This document shows positions 49,317 to 60,874 of a stretch of DNA of 64,000 nucleotides, in pieces. Each line of letters starts with the position of its first letter. Position 1 is the first letter of the stretch. The position numbers and the translations under genes are program-made. Location of the stretch: positions 992,001 through 1,056,000 of the forward strand of contig CM063245.1 in the NCBI GenBank assembly GCA_032158295.1, written 5' to 3'. The stretch is from Pycnopodia helianthoides (taxonomy: Eukaryota; Echinodermata; Asteroidea; Forcipulatida; Asteriidae). Below the pieces are notes generated by a model. The model searched no databases, had not been told where the DNA came from, and worked only from the letters and a program-made list of their open reading frames with translations.

Positions 49317-49690
49317 CGTGTCATGGCCGAGTGGTCTAGCTCACCGGACACAAGCTCTGGTGTTGTCCGCAGCACAGTGTGGGTTCAAATCCGGGTCATG
49401 ACACTTGTGCTCTTGAGCAAGGCACTTAACAATAATTGCTTTGTAAAAAGTTGGGAAGGTAGTGCATTCTGCTCGACCAGCCAGGCTCCCAGTGGATGAT
49501 ACCCATGCCTACATCCTTACGACTGTGAAGGGGGTAACCCTGTTTCAGCCCCAGTAGTAGGTGGCAACGTGCCTCTGGTGTCAGTTGATTTGGGTCAACA
49601 GCCCTAAATAAGTTAAGTGTAGCCCTCACCTTGAGTGGCCGTTCGGCCTTGTGAGTTAGGCAATATCTCATATATTATTTTTTTTTTAAA
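49317..49690 (+). mobile_element. tRNA-Leu/Ser-like SINE
   Basis: GTGTCATGGCCGAGTGGTCT and GGGTTCAAATCCGGGTCATG are A- and B-box-like parts of a tRNA-derived head. The body has TTGAGCAAGGCACTTAAC, and the tail ends in a T/A-rich run. Related pieces occur at about 54245-54330, 54500-54700 (minus strand) and 44078-44440. Confidence 0.75.
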
Positions 49691-50776
49691 AACTTGTCCT
49701 GCTGTTTTTCTACTGACGCGAGTAGCTAGAGAAACTTGGGAACTTATTTCCACTTAGTATTTCTAGGGGCTTTTTGTAATTATCTTCACTGCCCCGGGGT
49801 GAGATTTTGGTTTAAACAATTTATTTTTAGTTTTTCAATACATGTGCGAGTACAGGTGTAGGGGCTTCCAATCCTCACAGGCTCTATAGTTGATAAGTTT
49901 AATAACAGCTAATAATTTTTATGGCATTAAACCGAGGAACACAATGGCATGTATTCCGTGTATCATTCAACTTCAATAAAACTTGGCTATATTATATAAC
50001 CAATATTAAAGGGAGTATACAAAAACTCAAAATAAGTAAAATAGCTAGAAGTAAGTATTTTTTCATGAAAGCTTGATGTAAAATTCAGCATGATGCATGA
50101 TAATTTTATGGATTATTTATATTCCTCTAACTTTGGACATAAACAATAAATTGATAGGCAACCATTTTAGTTGGGATAAAAAATACTGTTATAATTTGTA
50201 TTGTTTTCTTTTTACTCTTGCAATGATGTCTAATAAGCAATGTATCCTCAGTGCTTTTGAGTTATATTTTGAGGTGTATGAATATTTTCATTAATTTTTT
50301 TCTGAGCAATGGAAAGTGCTTTGCTTCATTTTAATTTGGTAAAATGTACATGTAGATCTATGTTATTTAGGCAATAGTGTGAGGAGCCGGTCTTCACTGC
50401 ATGATTATAGACAGGTCACCTTTTCCCTAACTCGCCCGAGCTTGCCATGTGAAATGTGGACAATGACTTTGGATTGGTACTTGGCAAGTAATTGTAGCCA
50501 TAATAATGATACGAGTTTGCCATGTGAATGTGACAATGACTTGGTTGGTACCTGGCAAAGTAATGTAGCCGATTGCTGATTATGAATATGAGCCTGCGTA
50601 TTGGGAACCACTGACACACATAATCATAGCCTTAATTGTTGGCTGCGTGATAGGTATGCTTAGCACGGGATCGAATGATGAGGCAGTTTGGAGAGAACAC
50701 GTGGTGGCTTCGACTCAAGAATGAGCCTTGGATGATCGCATCGGACGGTCAGGTTCATCACAACAGTGGCATGCAG

Positions 50777-50954
50777 GGCCCAATTTCATAGAGCTGCTTA
50801 AAAGCGCAACAAAATTATGCTTACCAGAATAAGGTTACCAGCCAAAATGCCATTTCACATGTACCATCTGTGACTGGTATCCTGCCTTTTTTTTGCTTAG
50901 CAGAAAAATGTTGAGCAACATTTTCTGCTTAAGCAGCTCTAAGAAATTGGGCCC
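50777..50954. repeat. Fold-back element, GGGCCCAATTTCATAGAGCT family, copy 3
   Basis: GGGCCCAATTTCATAGAGCT is mirrored by AGCTCTAAGAAATTGGGCCC. Confidence 0.88.
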
Positions 50955-51259
50955 TGGTAGTAAGTGAGTGGTTAAGTGCTAAGCAGCTTCAAAAGCTATC
51001 GTCGACAATAAATCAACCCTACTGAAATGACTGTGTTGCCGTTGTGACGATAGAGGTGCAAGGTAAAAATCCCTGCATTTATTAAATGGACGACTGGAAA
51101 AACTCAAATGGATTGAGGGAGGGTGTTTCGTTGAAAAACCAGAAATCCTAGTAAAACCGGAAAAGTGGCATCTCTGCCTATACCTTCCAATAATATGAAA
51201 ATAACTAAAAGTTGCACTTACATTTTTCTTCATTAAAGTTGAGTAAGTTCTTCTGTTTG

Positions 51260-54200
51260 TCAGCTGAATAAGATGTAATCTTCTCCCTCTGTTAGGTTCA
51301 GTGACTCCAGATTACTTTCAAAGTTCCCATTGGTAAGGTCCTGAATTGAGTTGATAAAAAACAATCCGATCAGTATAAACTGTGCAAGTCTAATGCAAAC
51401 TTGAATGATGGAATCCTTTAGAAGGCTGCATCCGAAACGGCGGCTACGGCTACGGCTACGGTTTTGACTGGTGATAAGGTTTGAGATAGAGAAAATCAAG
51501 ATTGTAAAAGTATGCACTTAACACTGATATAGACCAAAACTTACCATTTTGACACAGATGATAAAAGGAGGCTTGGCTTGACTGAAATGAATGATTGGAA
51601 CTCTAGGCTTGGGAACCGTCTAAAACAAAAATCACACCAAAAACAGTCATTATATTTTTGAAAAGTAAATTCATTTCCATCTTCTAGTTTTCAACATACA
51701 AGCCATCCAATTAATGTGAGTAAATTTCAAAAATTTGGTGATCACAGTTAAGTGAAAACAACCAGAAAATGGTTTGCATTGTACAGATTTGTTCAAGCAT
51801 GGTTATTTTAATTGCAGCTATGGGCAAGTTCGGCTGGGCGACTAGAGTGACTATACTAACTAGAAACAGTGTGACAGTGTGTGACGTAGCTCTTGAATTA
51901 ACTAGATCGACCATGCTCCAGTGCATGGTCGAGTTAGTCAATCTCCCTGTGCTCTATAGTTTCTAGTAAGTCTATTCACTCTAGTCCCCCACCGAACTTG
52001 CTCAATGAATAAAGTAATGGTGTTTTGGAGGCAGTCTTAACCACTTGACAAGTGTACACGCCAATATTTTCTAAACTAGCTTTTGGTCGCCCAAAATTAC
52101 TCCAGTGCCCTCAATTTTTTGGACTCACCTTGCATTCCTCATAGACATACACTCCTTTCTCAATCTTGACGGGTCAACATCGCAAAATTGAACAACCTTC
52201 AAAATAAAACAGGAAGTCTATTATTTGGTTTTACCCATACACTGATGTGTGTAGTACACTGTATACTCAGTACTTTCCCGAGTCCTGTTCCTGAGTTCTG
52301 TTTTTGCCCTCCATTTTCTACCTTTTTCTGATTGGGGTGACTCAGTGATCTGTAAAATCGTCTTTCCTTGTTTGCCAGCGTTCCATATCGTGAAGGATTC
52401 CCAATTACACAACACTCGTTCCTCCACAGCCTTCATTCTGATATCCCATATGGACTCTCTATTTAGAGATATAAAAAAAACAGAGCTAAACATTCAAAGG
52501 ATGTTTTTTAAGGTGAAATTGTTAAAACTGTTACCCAATATCGTCACCCTTATCTACTGCTTACTGTTTTTACTTTAAAATGTAACTTATCATACATAAC
52601 TGGCACTAATTTCTATTCTCAAGTAATAAACCACAAGGGAAACTTCCTGGGTAAATTTTTTAATAACTTGGGGGTTGAACAAAGAAAATTACTTCCCATA
52701 CAGGTTGTATTCTTTTCGCTTCCCATGTTGTCTCGTAAACCTGGGTGTGATCCCTGGCTACATGGCAGTTAAAGTTGAATGGCTTCTTACTGGCACCCCG
52801 AACAAATATATTGACAAAATAGGGAGACCGCCAACATAGGGCTAGGTAGCTCAGTTGGTAGAGCGCTGGTACGTTAATCCAGAGGTCGTTGGTTCAAATC
52901 CCCGCTCTAGTAAATTTGTCTTTGTTCAACACCAATTTTGTTTTTATTCTTGCAACGTTTATGAGTTTTTTATTCTGCAAGTTTATGAGTTTAATTCCTT
53001 AAACTTATTTGTCCCTCTGAAAAAAAAAACAAAAAAAAAAACTTAGACCTGCCTGCAGAGTGCAGTGTTCAAAATAATGAATATCAAGATTTGCCACTTA
53101 GTGAAAATGCAACATAGGTTTCTGGACGAACAATGCCGGATTCGCCACTTCGTGAAAACACATATGTCTTATCATACTAAGCAGTGTTGGCACCCTGCCA
53201 GCGCTGTGTGCTTCAATGCATAGGGAATCAACACTTTGTGAAAATACAAAACGGCAAATCTAGTGATTCACCACTCATACTTGTAATTAGTGCAACTGTT
53301 ACGTGCTTGGTCCTGAAACTTTGTGAAAATGTTAACAGCAATAAATGTTTCAAGAACTTGTACAAATAAAACAATATATTTTTTATTTTGACTTTGTGTA
53401 AAACGCAGACAATAGGTTATCAATGATTATCAATGATCATTGGCAGTGTTTAAAATGAAAATATTTCCAAAGACAATTTGTTTAAGTAACAACTAAAAAA
53501 TTGCTACAGATTAAAACTTGTAAACTTTGTGCTTCCTGATAAATCCTACACCACTAATCTCAAACTTGGAGGGAAAACATGTCCCCCCCCACCCTCGAAA
53601 ACAAACACATATACTCCATCTACATATGTTCTTTGTTGGAATGCAAAGTTTCTATGGAATATCTGTGGGAAAGAGCTCCCAGAAATGACATACTTACTTG
53701 GACACAGAATTAGTGGCAGCAGTGGGATGATATCTGTACATTAGAAGACACTGGTTGACTCGGTACACACTGCCACCGAGTCTCAGATGCTCTAAGAAAA
53801 ATATAAGGTCTTCCGGGGTCCCCTGAAAAGAAAAGTGATTATCAAACTTTAAAGCATGTAATAATAAAGGTATTCCAATGTTTTAGAGAAAAAAATATTA
53901 CCGATTTGTACCTAATGATCACCAATGAACCAATCAGGCTGTCCAGATTATCCATGGTATTTGTTTACTTCAAATTAAAGGAAGGCCAACCAAATGCCAC
54001 AACACTTTTAACCTAAATAGGTTGGAAAGATGAGGTGGATAACATTGTGAAATTTGATCTGAGCCAGCCAACTATCATTTTCAATCAAATAATTACCTTC
54101 CCACTTTCGTCAAATGCACCGACTCTGTCAAATGTGTCACGTGAGCAAAACCATGTTGGCATAATGATGGTAGGACCATGAGCTGTATAAATCTGACAGG

Positions 54201-57200
54201 AATTGAAGATTAAAAGATATGGTCATCTCTTGTGGTGGTCTTGCATAAAGTTTTGGACCAAAGAAAGCGTGGATTTAAATCCTGGTCCGACACTTGGTCC
54301 CTTGGGCAAGACACTTAACTATAACTGCTCATAATAATACTTAAGTTCTTATAGAGCATCCAGGTAGCTACCAGATCATGGCGCTTAACACCTTCATTAT
54401 CCCAGATCGTCAGGCATACTTAGGCCAAGCCTCAAACTTAGATTATCACTAAGGGGTTAATCCAACACAGTGCCGTCTCAGCCCTCTCAGGTTCCCATGT
54501 ATACATCTGGGCCAAGAGAAACAACTATAGTTAAGTGCCTTGCTCAAGGAAATAAGTGGCATGACTGGAAATCGAACCAACACTCCATTGATTCAGCCAT
54601 CAGAACTAACGAAGCACTAGACCGCTCGGCCACGATATGCCAAGCTCCCCATTACCCAGGAGTAAATGGGTACCTGCAATGGTAGAGGTTGTTGATGTGA
54701 TGGCAAACTGTGTGGATATTTGGCTGCTGGTGCTGCTTCCTCTCAAGGGAGTTGAGGATAGTTTAGGGTCCTTTTTGAAACCACAGCTTTGGCTCCGTCT
54801 TTGGCTTAGGCTATGGCTACCTGTTTGTAGCAAAAATACCAAAAGTGCACATGCTTTCAAAGCTACTGAAGGAGCCTCAGTAAGAGCTGAAGCCAAAGCC
54901 GAAGTCGTGGTTTTGAGGCCCAATAGACACAGGGTAGCAATAATAGGACGATTTGATGAATTTAGTTTTAAAGTGCCTAAAAATGCATATTATTATTATT
55001 TGGGAAACAAAAAGTTGATATGATATTTTGGAAAAATCAAACAGAATTTTATAGAAGTGCTAAGCAAACTGGAAAAATCTTCAGGTATCAAGCAAAAAGG
55101 TCATGTTATGTTCATTGCTTGTACACTGGTTCTCTGCTTTTGCTTAAAGAATATTTTTGTTCATGAAGAATTTTGATTGCATTAAATTGTGTGAAAAGAC
55201 CTTTACCTGTGTTATTAATTGGTCTGATTTAATGGTATTTGCCCAACGAGTGTATCTCTCAGTAGAACCTGCTGGTAGTCTGCTAAACTGACAACCGGTT
55301 ATCTGTAAATTATGCAAAACAGTTATAGTCAATAGAATTTCTTAATTTAACAAATGAATCCATAAGCGAGTTAGATTTTGAATAATGTATGGTGTAATGT
55401 ATTTATTTTAATAGTCATAAGTGAACATTCAAATTAAACTCCCCAGAGTGTTGCTACGCATATGTTTTGGGCACTTGGAATTGTTTAGCATTACCCCAAT
55501 ATGCAAATGAGCTTAGTGGCCTTTTCATGTGTCTCATTGTATTTCTACCTCCATGATAGAAAGTAAACCAGTAAGAAAACCATGGTAACAGTGATATAAT
55601 CAACGGTGCCCAGCATGTAACTCTCATGTACTTCGCTATCACCATATCATAACGATTGCGATATTGGTGGTTTGTTATGATAAGAGTCAGAAATTATAAG
55701 ACTGAATGCACAACTTTGTACAATGCCCACATAATTAAACACAATTGATTTAGTCAGAACAACTTCGCCAACAAGGCACAACCCAACTCCTGAAAATGCC
55801 AACTAATGACTGAAGCTCCAACAAAATGCATGCCAGTAAACATAATAATGAAATACTAATACACAGTTCTTTTAAAGTACTTTATCATACCCAGCGGGCA
55901 ACTCAAAGTGCTCATTATTTTTATGTTTGAATTGTGAGACCCATTTTATTGCACCATGTAAGGGTTTACAAAGATATGCAGTGCAATCTGCAGCCAACCA
56001 TGCCAGAAACACTGGATGGGGCAAACCCCTTCTCTTAATGATAAGTGAACTGGGTTATTTTACATGCATTACACAACACCAGGGCTCGAATTTGGGGGGA
56101 AAATCCACAAGACCACAGGACTTGTATCTCAAAATGTTTACTGGACCAGAAATAATTTTACAAGACCAGATTCAAACTGAGAAAAGACTTTCTTGCACAG
56201 TTTAACTTGCATTTAATTGAACAAGCACTAAGACGTATAAGAGAAGATTTACCTCATTTGTCTTTTAGGGTATTAAGTATATTTCAAATCATTACTCAAA
56301 GTCAACATTTGAACATAATTTGTTTCTGTTCAAGATATTATAGAGTTAGGTAGGCTACATGAATTGTTATTGAATTGAAAACACAAGACCGCCGGACTTG
56401 TCCGGTCATGAGTTTACTGGCCCAATGCTAAAATCACTGGCCTCGGGCCTGTGGTCCAGTGTCAAATTCGAGCCCTGAACACCGAGGACCTGGGGCTTAC
56501 TGTGCAATCTGAAGGACACAGCAAATATGGTGCAGTGCCTAGCTCAAGGACATAATTGCCAACACCAGGACCTGAAACAACACTCTGACAACACCAGGGC
56601 CCAATTTCATAGAGCTGTTTAGCAGAAAATAGTGCTTAACACATTTCTTTGCTAAGCAAACAATGAGTGGGGTATCACAACAATGTAAACTTAATGGAAT
56701 GTTGGCTGGTAGCCAGTTTCTGGTAAGCAATATTTTTCTGTACTAAGCCTTTTTTTGTGCTTACAGGCTTTATGAAATTGGGCCCAGAGCTTGAGTCTAG
56801 TGAGCTAGATTGTTGGTCATTACACTCCACCATGAGCTTTTTTTGGTTATGAACAACTTCATCCAAAACACAGAACTTACTGTGAATGACCGATTAACTG
56901 TAGCATCTAACTGCATCTCAATACGTTGTTTACTCATTACATCATCCTACAATAAATACAAACATAAATAACATCAAATTAACAGGTTTCCAGTGTTGCA
57001 ATATGAAAAGATTTTGGGTTGAACAAATAACAATTCACTAGAGCGAGACTTGAACCTGTGAACTCCGGATTAACGTGCTGGCGCTTTACCAACTGAGCTT
57101 TCTAGCCCTTATATTGGCAGTCTCCCTTTTTTGTCAATATCTTTGTTTAGGGGTGCCAATCAGAACCTTCTGATTAAAGGCATTGTACACGTTTGGTAAT

Positions 57201-60200
57201 TGGAGCCTACTAATTGTGTTAATCCTATATAAATGTAGGTACATAAAACTAACCTTTGAAGTTTCACCTCAAAAGGTGGTCGCGTTCTTGAGATATCACC
57301 GAAAAACCGGAGCGAATATTTCCACGCAGGAAGAATATTCCCTGTAGGAATACACAGTCTGAGCCAGAAACATTTCCCAGATTCAAATTTTGGGCAATAA
57401 AAAGTGATATATTTTCTATAACCGTAGTACTTCCAAGTTAAAAGTTTCTCAAAATTCATTGTACTACCAAGTAAGTTTTTATTGCCATTGATTTTCAGAG
57501 TCATTACCAAACGTGTACTTTGCCTTTAAGGACATTTTCAAACATTAAATTTTGGAATCTAGTAATTAAAATCTGTGAATTAAGACTTACTGAATCCAGA
57601 AAGCAGAGATATTTTCCATGGCTATGTGAGATGGCTTGATTCTTGGCATATCCAACTATAGACACACACAAATTAAAACAAATTGAATTCCACTAATGAT
57701 TTGTACCAAATCTTCCTACAGCCACAACTCCATGTTTTGAGAAAATCGCGTTTAAAGTTGAACGTTTTTTCATGTATTAATGTGTGAGATTATATTCAGA
57801 TGCATACAGTTTAAAGGTGTAAATCATTGAAAATCAATTATTTATTTTGTTATTAAATCATTTTCCAGTTCACACTTGTATTTTTGCTTAAGACCACTCT
57901 GGTCCTGTGGTCTTTAAATAGGGAAGCTGTAGGGAGACCAAGTGCGCCCTCAGTGTTCTTAGGCCCGATGCAACTAACAGTACTTATTTGCATATTTTCT
58001 TTAAATAAGCTTGGGTCCGCGACCTTTGAACCTTCCTCTTTTCCATTTAACTTACAGCAGGGAAAGAGCACCTTCTATTTTCTTTGGGTAATTCTCTGTC
58101 ATTGGTAGGGAGCATGGCTCTGAGGAAGAAAACATCCCTTGAAATATTTATGTCTGAAATGCCATATTTGATGAGAAATGAATAAACTAATTTTCCGATT
58201 GGAGTTTATCGCTCAGTGAGCGCTTTATTCATTAACTGAATCTATATGATTTCATGCAAATGTGTAATCGGTTTTCACTGTTTTCTCGTGACCCAGATGG
58301 CCGATTGATCTCAAACTTCTACAGGTTTGTCAGTTTATGTATATGGTGGATAACATAAAGTGCTTACACTGCCAGCAACTGTTTTGTTAGCAAAAACCAA
58401 TTCTGTGATGTTCCTTTAACATTTTCTACCAAAATTAAGCCGACTTCTACAGTTGAGAACTGTCAATATTTTTCACTCTTTCAACATTTTGAAAAAATTA
58501 TCAATTCCTAAATCTAATCATCAGTTTGTGAAAACCCCAAAACCAAAATATGCCTGCACACCTGTATACAAAAACATGCGTAGGAATTTGTGGAAAACTT
58601 TTAATCTGTATAGGTCACAAGATTTGCCACTTCTTGAAATGTGTTTCTATGCATTAATTAGGAATCAGGAATTGTCACGCTATGATCAAAGAGCATTCAC
58701 AGTGAGTGACTGCATCAGCACTCTGGAACAAGGACCTTCTGCACACCTTCACCCTCGTCAACTCACTCAACACTCAGCTGAAAACGCATCTTTTCAGACA
58801 ATTGAGAACTCTTTGAAACGCTTGAAGAAAGTGCTCTTATAAATGTTAGACAATGAGAGAGTTGTGCTCACGTGATTAGAGAACTACTGGAAAGATGCAA
58901 ATAAATACCAACCTCCTTTAGGTTTCTCGTTGGAATGTCCATTAATTACAACCTGGATACCTGCAGCTTCTAACTTTGGTTGCCAACTTCTAAGTATCTC
59001 ACAAGATTTGTCCTGCAAAAAGAGAAACAAAAACCTGATGTAAGTTTCATCCTTTACACACCTGCTGGAGTCAACGGTCAAAATAGCTATTTACCAAGAA
59101 TTTGTAAGTGTGTAATCGCATATTTTAGACCTTCGCTGTCTGACAAACCAGATTTGAGATTCAAGCATGCCATGATCAAGGGGAAATTTGTTTTGAAGTT
59201 CAAGCCCTTAGTTGAAATACTTGAGCTTATCTGGGAGAGGGCAACAGTAATAACAGTAGTGCTGTCAAAGGTCAAGTTGTCTTTATTGTGAAATGTAAAT
59301 TAAATTTACAAAATCAGTCAAAAAGAGGGTACGTGTAGCTGCCATAATCGTTACTCTTGGCTACATTCCTTAGACATAGACAACAGACCATGGGTTCAGA
59401 TTAGACTGTGCCTGTGTGCCAGCTAATGGACAGACCCTATTTCACGTGTCAGGCCATGTGGTACAAGACCAACTCCTCAGATTTTCAAAGGCTCTCCATT
59501 CAATTCGGCTGATATGAGAAGCACAAAGTTTCAATACTTTTTATTTTATATAGACTTATATTTTAATTTTAATGTTTTAGAATTTTAAATTGGGCTTGTT
59601 TTGCAATAAAAAAAGGTAGACAAAATATCACTTGTGATATTGACGGTGCAATTTGAAACAAACAATATTGATGGTGTTTGAAGCTTTGCATGGTGTGGAG
59701 ATAAGAGGTAACTATAAATAAATAATTAGTAAACTTGCGGGTACAACCATGTAATAAAACTCTTTTGTGGGAGTGTTGGCTCTGAAGTATATTCTGCTCT
59801 TCGGGAGAAGTATACTGCTCGAAACGTTAGACCACACCGGCTCTTTTCAGAGCCAACACTCCAACAAAAGAGTTTGGTTGTACCTGCAAGTTTACAACAT
59901 ATTTATTTATAGTTATCTCTTAGTCTTAGTCTTAAACAACATTGAAAAAAACCTGTTGGAAACTGAATTGCCCAATTTGCTAAGCTTGAACCAATGGTTT
60001 GGTGTACGTCTTAAGTTTATTGAGGGATGTGACTCAGAGCTGTGATTATTGCAGTAAAACAACTGGAGGGGGCGTGGGGGGGGGCTCAGGACGGAGATGG
60101 ACCCCGAGTCTAAGTCATGTAAGTCTAAACTTACTGTACAAGCATCCATGAAGGCTGACAGTTCCAAAGCAACTGTTGTATTTTGATCTAACACAGATTG

Positions 60201-60440
60201 CAGACATTCATCCAACCAGGGCTCTGCATTGTAGACAGGAAGGATGATCGACTGTCACAAGAAACGAGCATTTCAAAACAGTTGAATTAAAATAGAATTT
60301 GCTCTCTAAAAAATAAATACACATTGATTATGACTTTTTACACTTACTTTATACAGACAATTTCAATTAATAATGACCACAAATGTTTGTGTATTTACCA
60401 CATCAACTGACTGCAGTTGGACCACGACATTGGACGTCAT
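51260..60440 (-). CDS. B3GNTL1: B3GNTL1-like family 2 glycosyltransferase, with two frame breaks
   Basis: Twelve coding exons on the minus strand: 60440-60399, 60251-60135, 59012-58913, 57655-57591, 56946-56881, 55302-55207, 54192-54097, 53822-53698, 52458-52322, 52196-52129, 51619-51545 and 51340-51260 (stop). The total is about 355 codons; human B3GNTL1 is about 361. Motifs: [17 protein letters not shown] (from residue 15, the GT2 nucleotide-binding start), [17 protein letters not shown] (the D-x-D metal site, split between exons 4 and 5), [48 protein letters not shown] and the C-terminal [13 protein letters not shown]. It is a putative beta-1,3-N-acetylglucosaminyltransferase-like protein with no signal anchor. 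Exon 9 has one extra base (GGAAAGACG) and exon 10 lacks one (GACCCGTC). The two offset each other, but read as given they place a stop in exon 10. The exon 3 donor is the weak GGAG|gttggt. Confidence 0.92.
51824..52001. repeat. Fold-back element in a B3GNTL1 intron
   Basis: GCAAGTTCGGCTGGGCGACT and AGTCCCCCACCGAACTTGC are inverted ends; the interior also folds (CATGCTCCAGTGCATG). Confidence 0.8.
52808..52934 (+). mobile_element. tRNA-Asn-like SINE, copy 2
   Basis: GGGCTAGGTAGCTCAGTTGG ... GGTTCAAATCCCCGCTCTAG. It is the best preserved of the three copies but still lacks T33. It lies in a B3GNTL1 intron. Confidence 0.8.
54240..54700 (-). mobile_element. tRNA-Leu/Ser-like SINE fragments
   Basis: The reverse strand at 54540-54650 reads as a tRNA-like head (GTGGCCGAGCGGTCTAGTGC-like, B box GGTTCGATTTCC) followed by CCTTGAGCAAGGCACTTAA. 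A second, plus-oriented fragment occupies about 54245-54330. Confidence 0.65.
56083..56477. repeat. Dispersed repeat (GAATTTGGGGGGAAA ... TCGAGCCCTG), copy 2
   Basis: The second copy of the repeat at 46355-46702, in a B3GNTL1 intron. Confidence 0.75.
56597..56785. repeat. Fold-back element, GGGCCCAATTTCATAGAGCT family, copy 4
   Basis: GGGCCCAATTTCATAGAGCT is mirrored by TTTATGAAATTGGGCCC, within a B3GNTL1 intron. Confidence 0.88.
57016..57140 (-). mobile_element. tRNA-Asn-like SINE, copy 3
   Basis: On the minus strand the order TATTGACAAAAAAGGGAGAC, tRNA-like head, TTGTTCAACCC matches copies 1 and 2. The head has extra substitutions. Confidence 0.8.
57174..57529. mobile_element. TTAA-ended MITE-like element, family D, copy 1
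   Basis: It is bounded by TTAAAGGCATTGTACACG and CGTGTACTTTGCCTTTAA, 356 bp. It ends 62 bp from exon 4 of the B3GNTL1-like gene. Confidence 0.87.
58128..58419. mobile_element. TTAA-family C element, copy 4 (truncated)
   Basis: The left about 90 bp are missing; the right end TGTGATGTTCCTTTAA is intact. It is in a B3GNTL1 intron. Confidence 0.85.
59702..59922. repeat. Fold-back element with about 75-bp arms
   Basis: AAGAGGTAACTATAAATAAA..ACTTGCGGGTACAACC and GGTTGTACCTGCAAGT..TTATAGTTATCTCTT are inverted arms. The loop includes ACTGCTCGAAACGTTAGACC. A relative is at 5918-6035. It is in a B3GNTL1 intron. Confidence 0.85.
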
Positions 60441-60874
60441 GTTTCTTGCATTTGGAGTGGATAATTAAATTAAGTTTCCTTTGACAAGCACTATTGTTGT
60501 GACACTTATACTTCAGTACAGTCACAACAGTCACACGCGTGCATAACTAACTTTGTGATGTTGACTGAAATGTGAGCTTTGAATTGAGTGCTCCTAGAGC
60601 CCATGCAGTAAAAGTTAGAATGGGCCATCTTCAATCAAAGATAGCATGGAGGGCGGGGAGGGACTTTACAGAGTACATAAAAGTAAACTTAGATGAATAT
60701 CACCAATGTGTCGTACGCCTATAATTCATTTTTTATTACCTTTCAACGGCTTATTCTATCATTTGCATATACATTCACCCGTAAACCGTGGGTAATACTT
60801 ATGTCTGAATTTTTAAACCACCCGCTGATTGGAATGAATTGGTCCAGATTGACACATCGTTCCCCGCTTGCGTA

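Larger units (their letters stand above)
47507..51259. other. Intergenic between convergent transporter and B3GNTL1-like genes
   Basis: It contains the 3'UTRs of both convergent genes, fold-backs at 47526-47719 and 50777-50954, a family B MITE at 48180-48489 and a SINE at 49317-49690. Positions 50380-50640 carry the CCGGTCTTCACTGCATG word and short repeats of TTGCCATGTGAATGTG type. No coding exon is supported. Confidence 0.55.

Noticed and set aside
49317..49405. Functional tRNA-Leu or tRNA-Ser
   Set aside because: The cloverleaf is incomplete and the unit continues into a SINE body seen elsewhere in the window.
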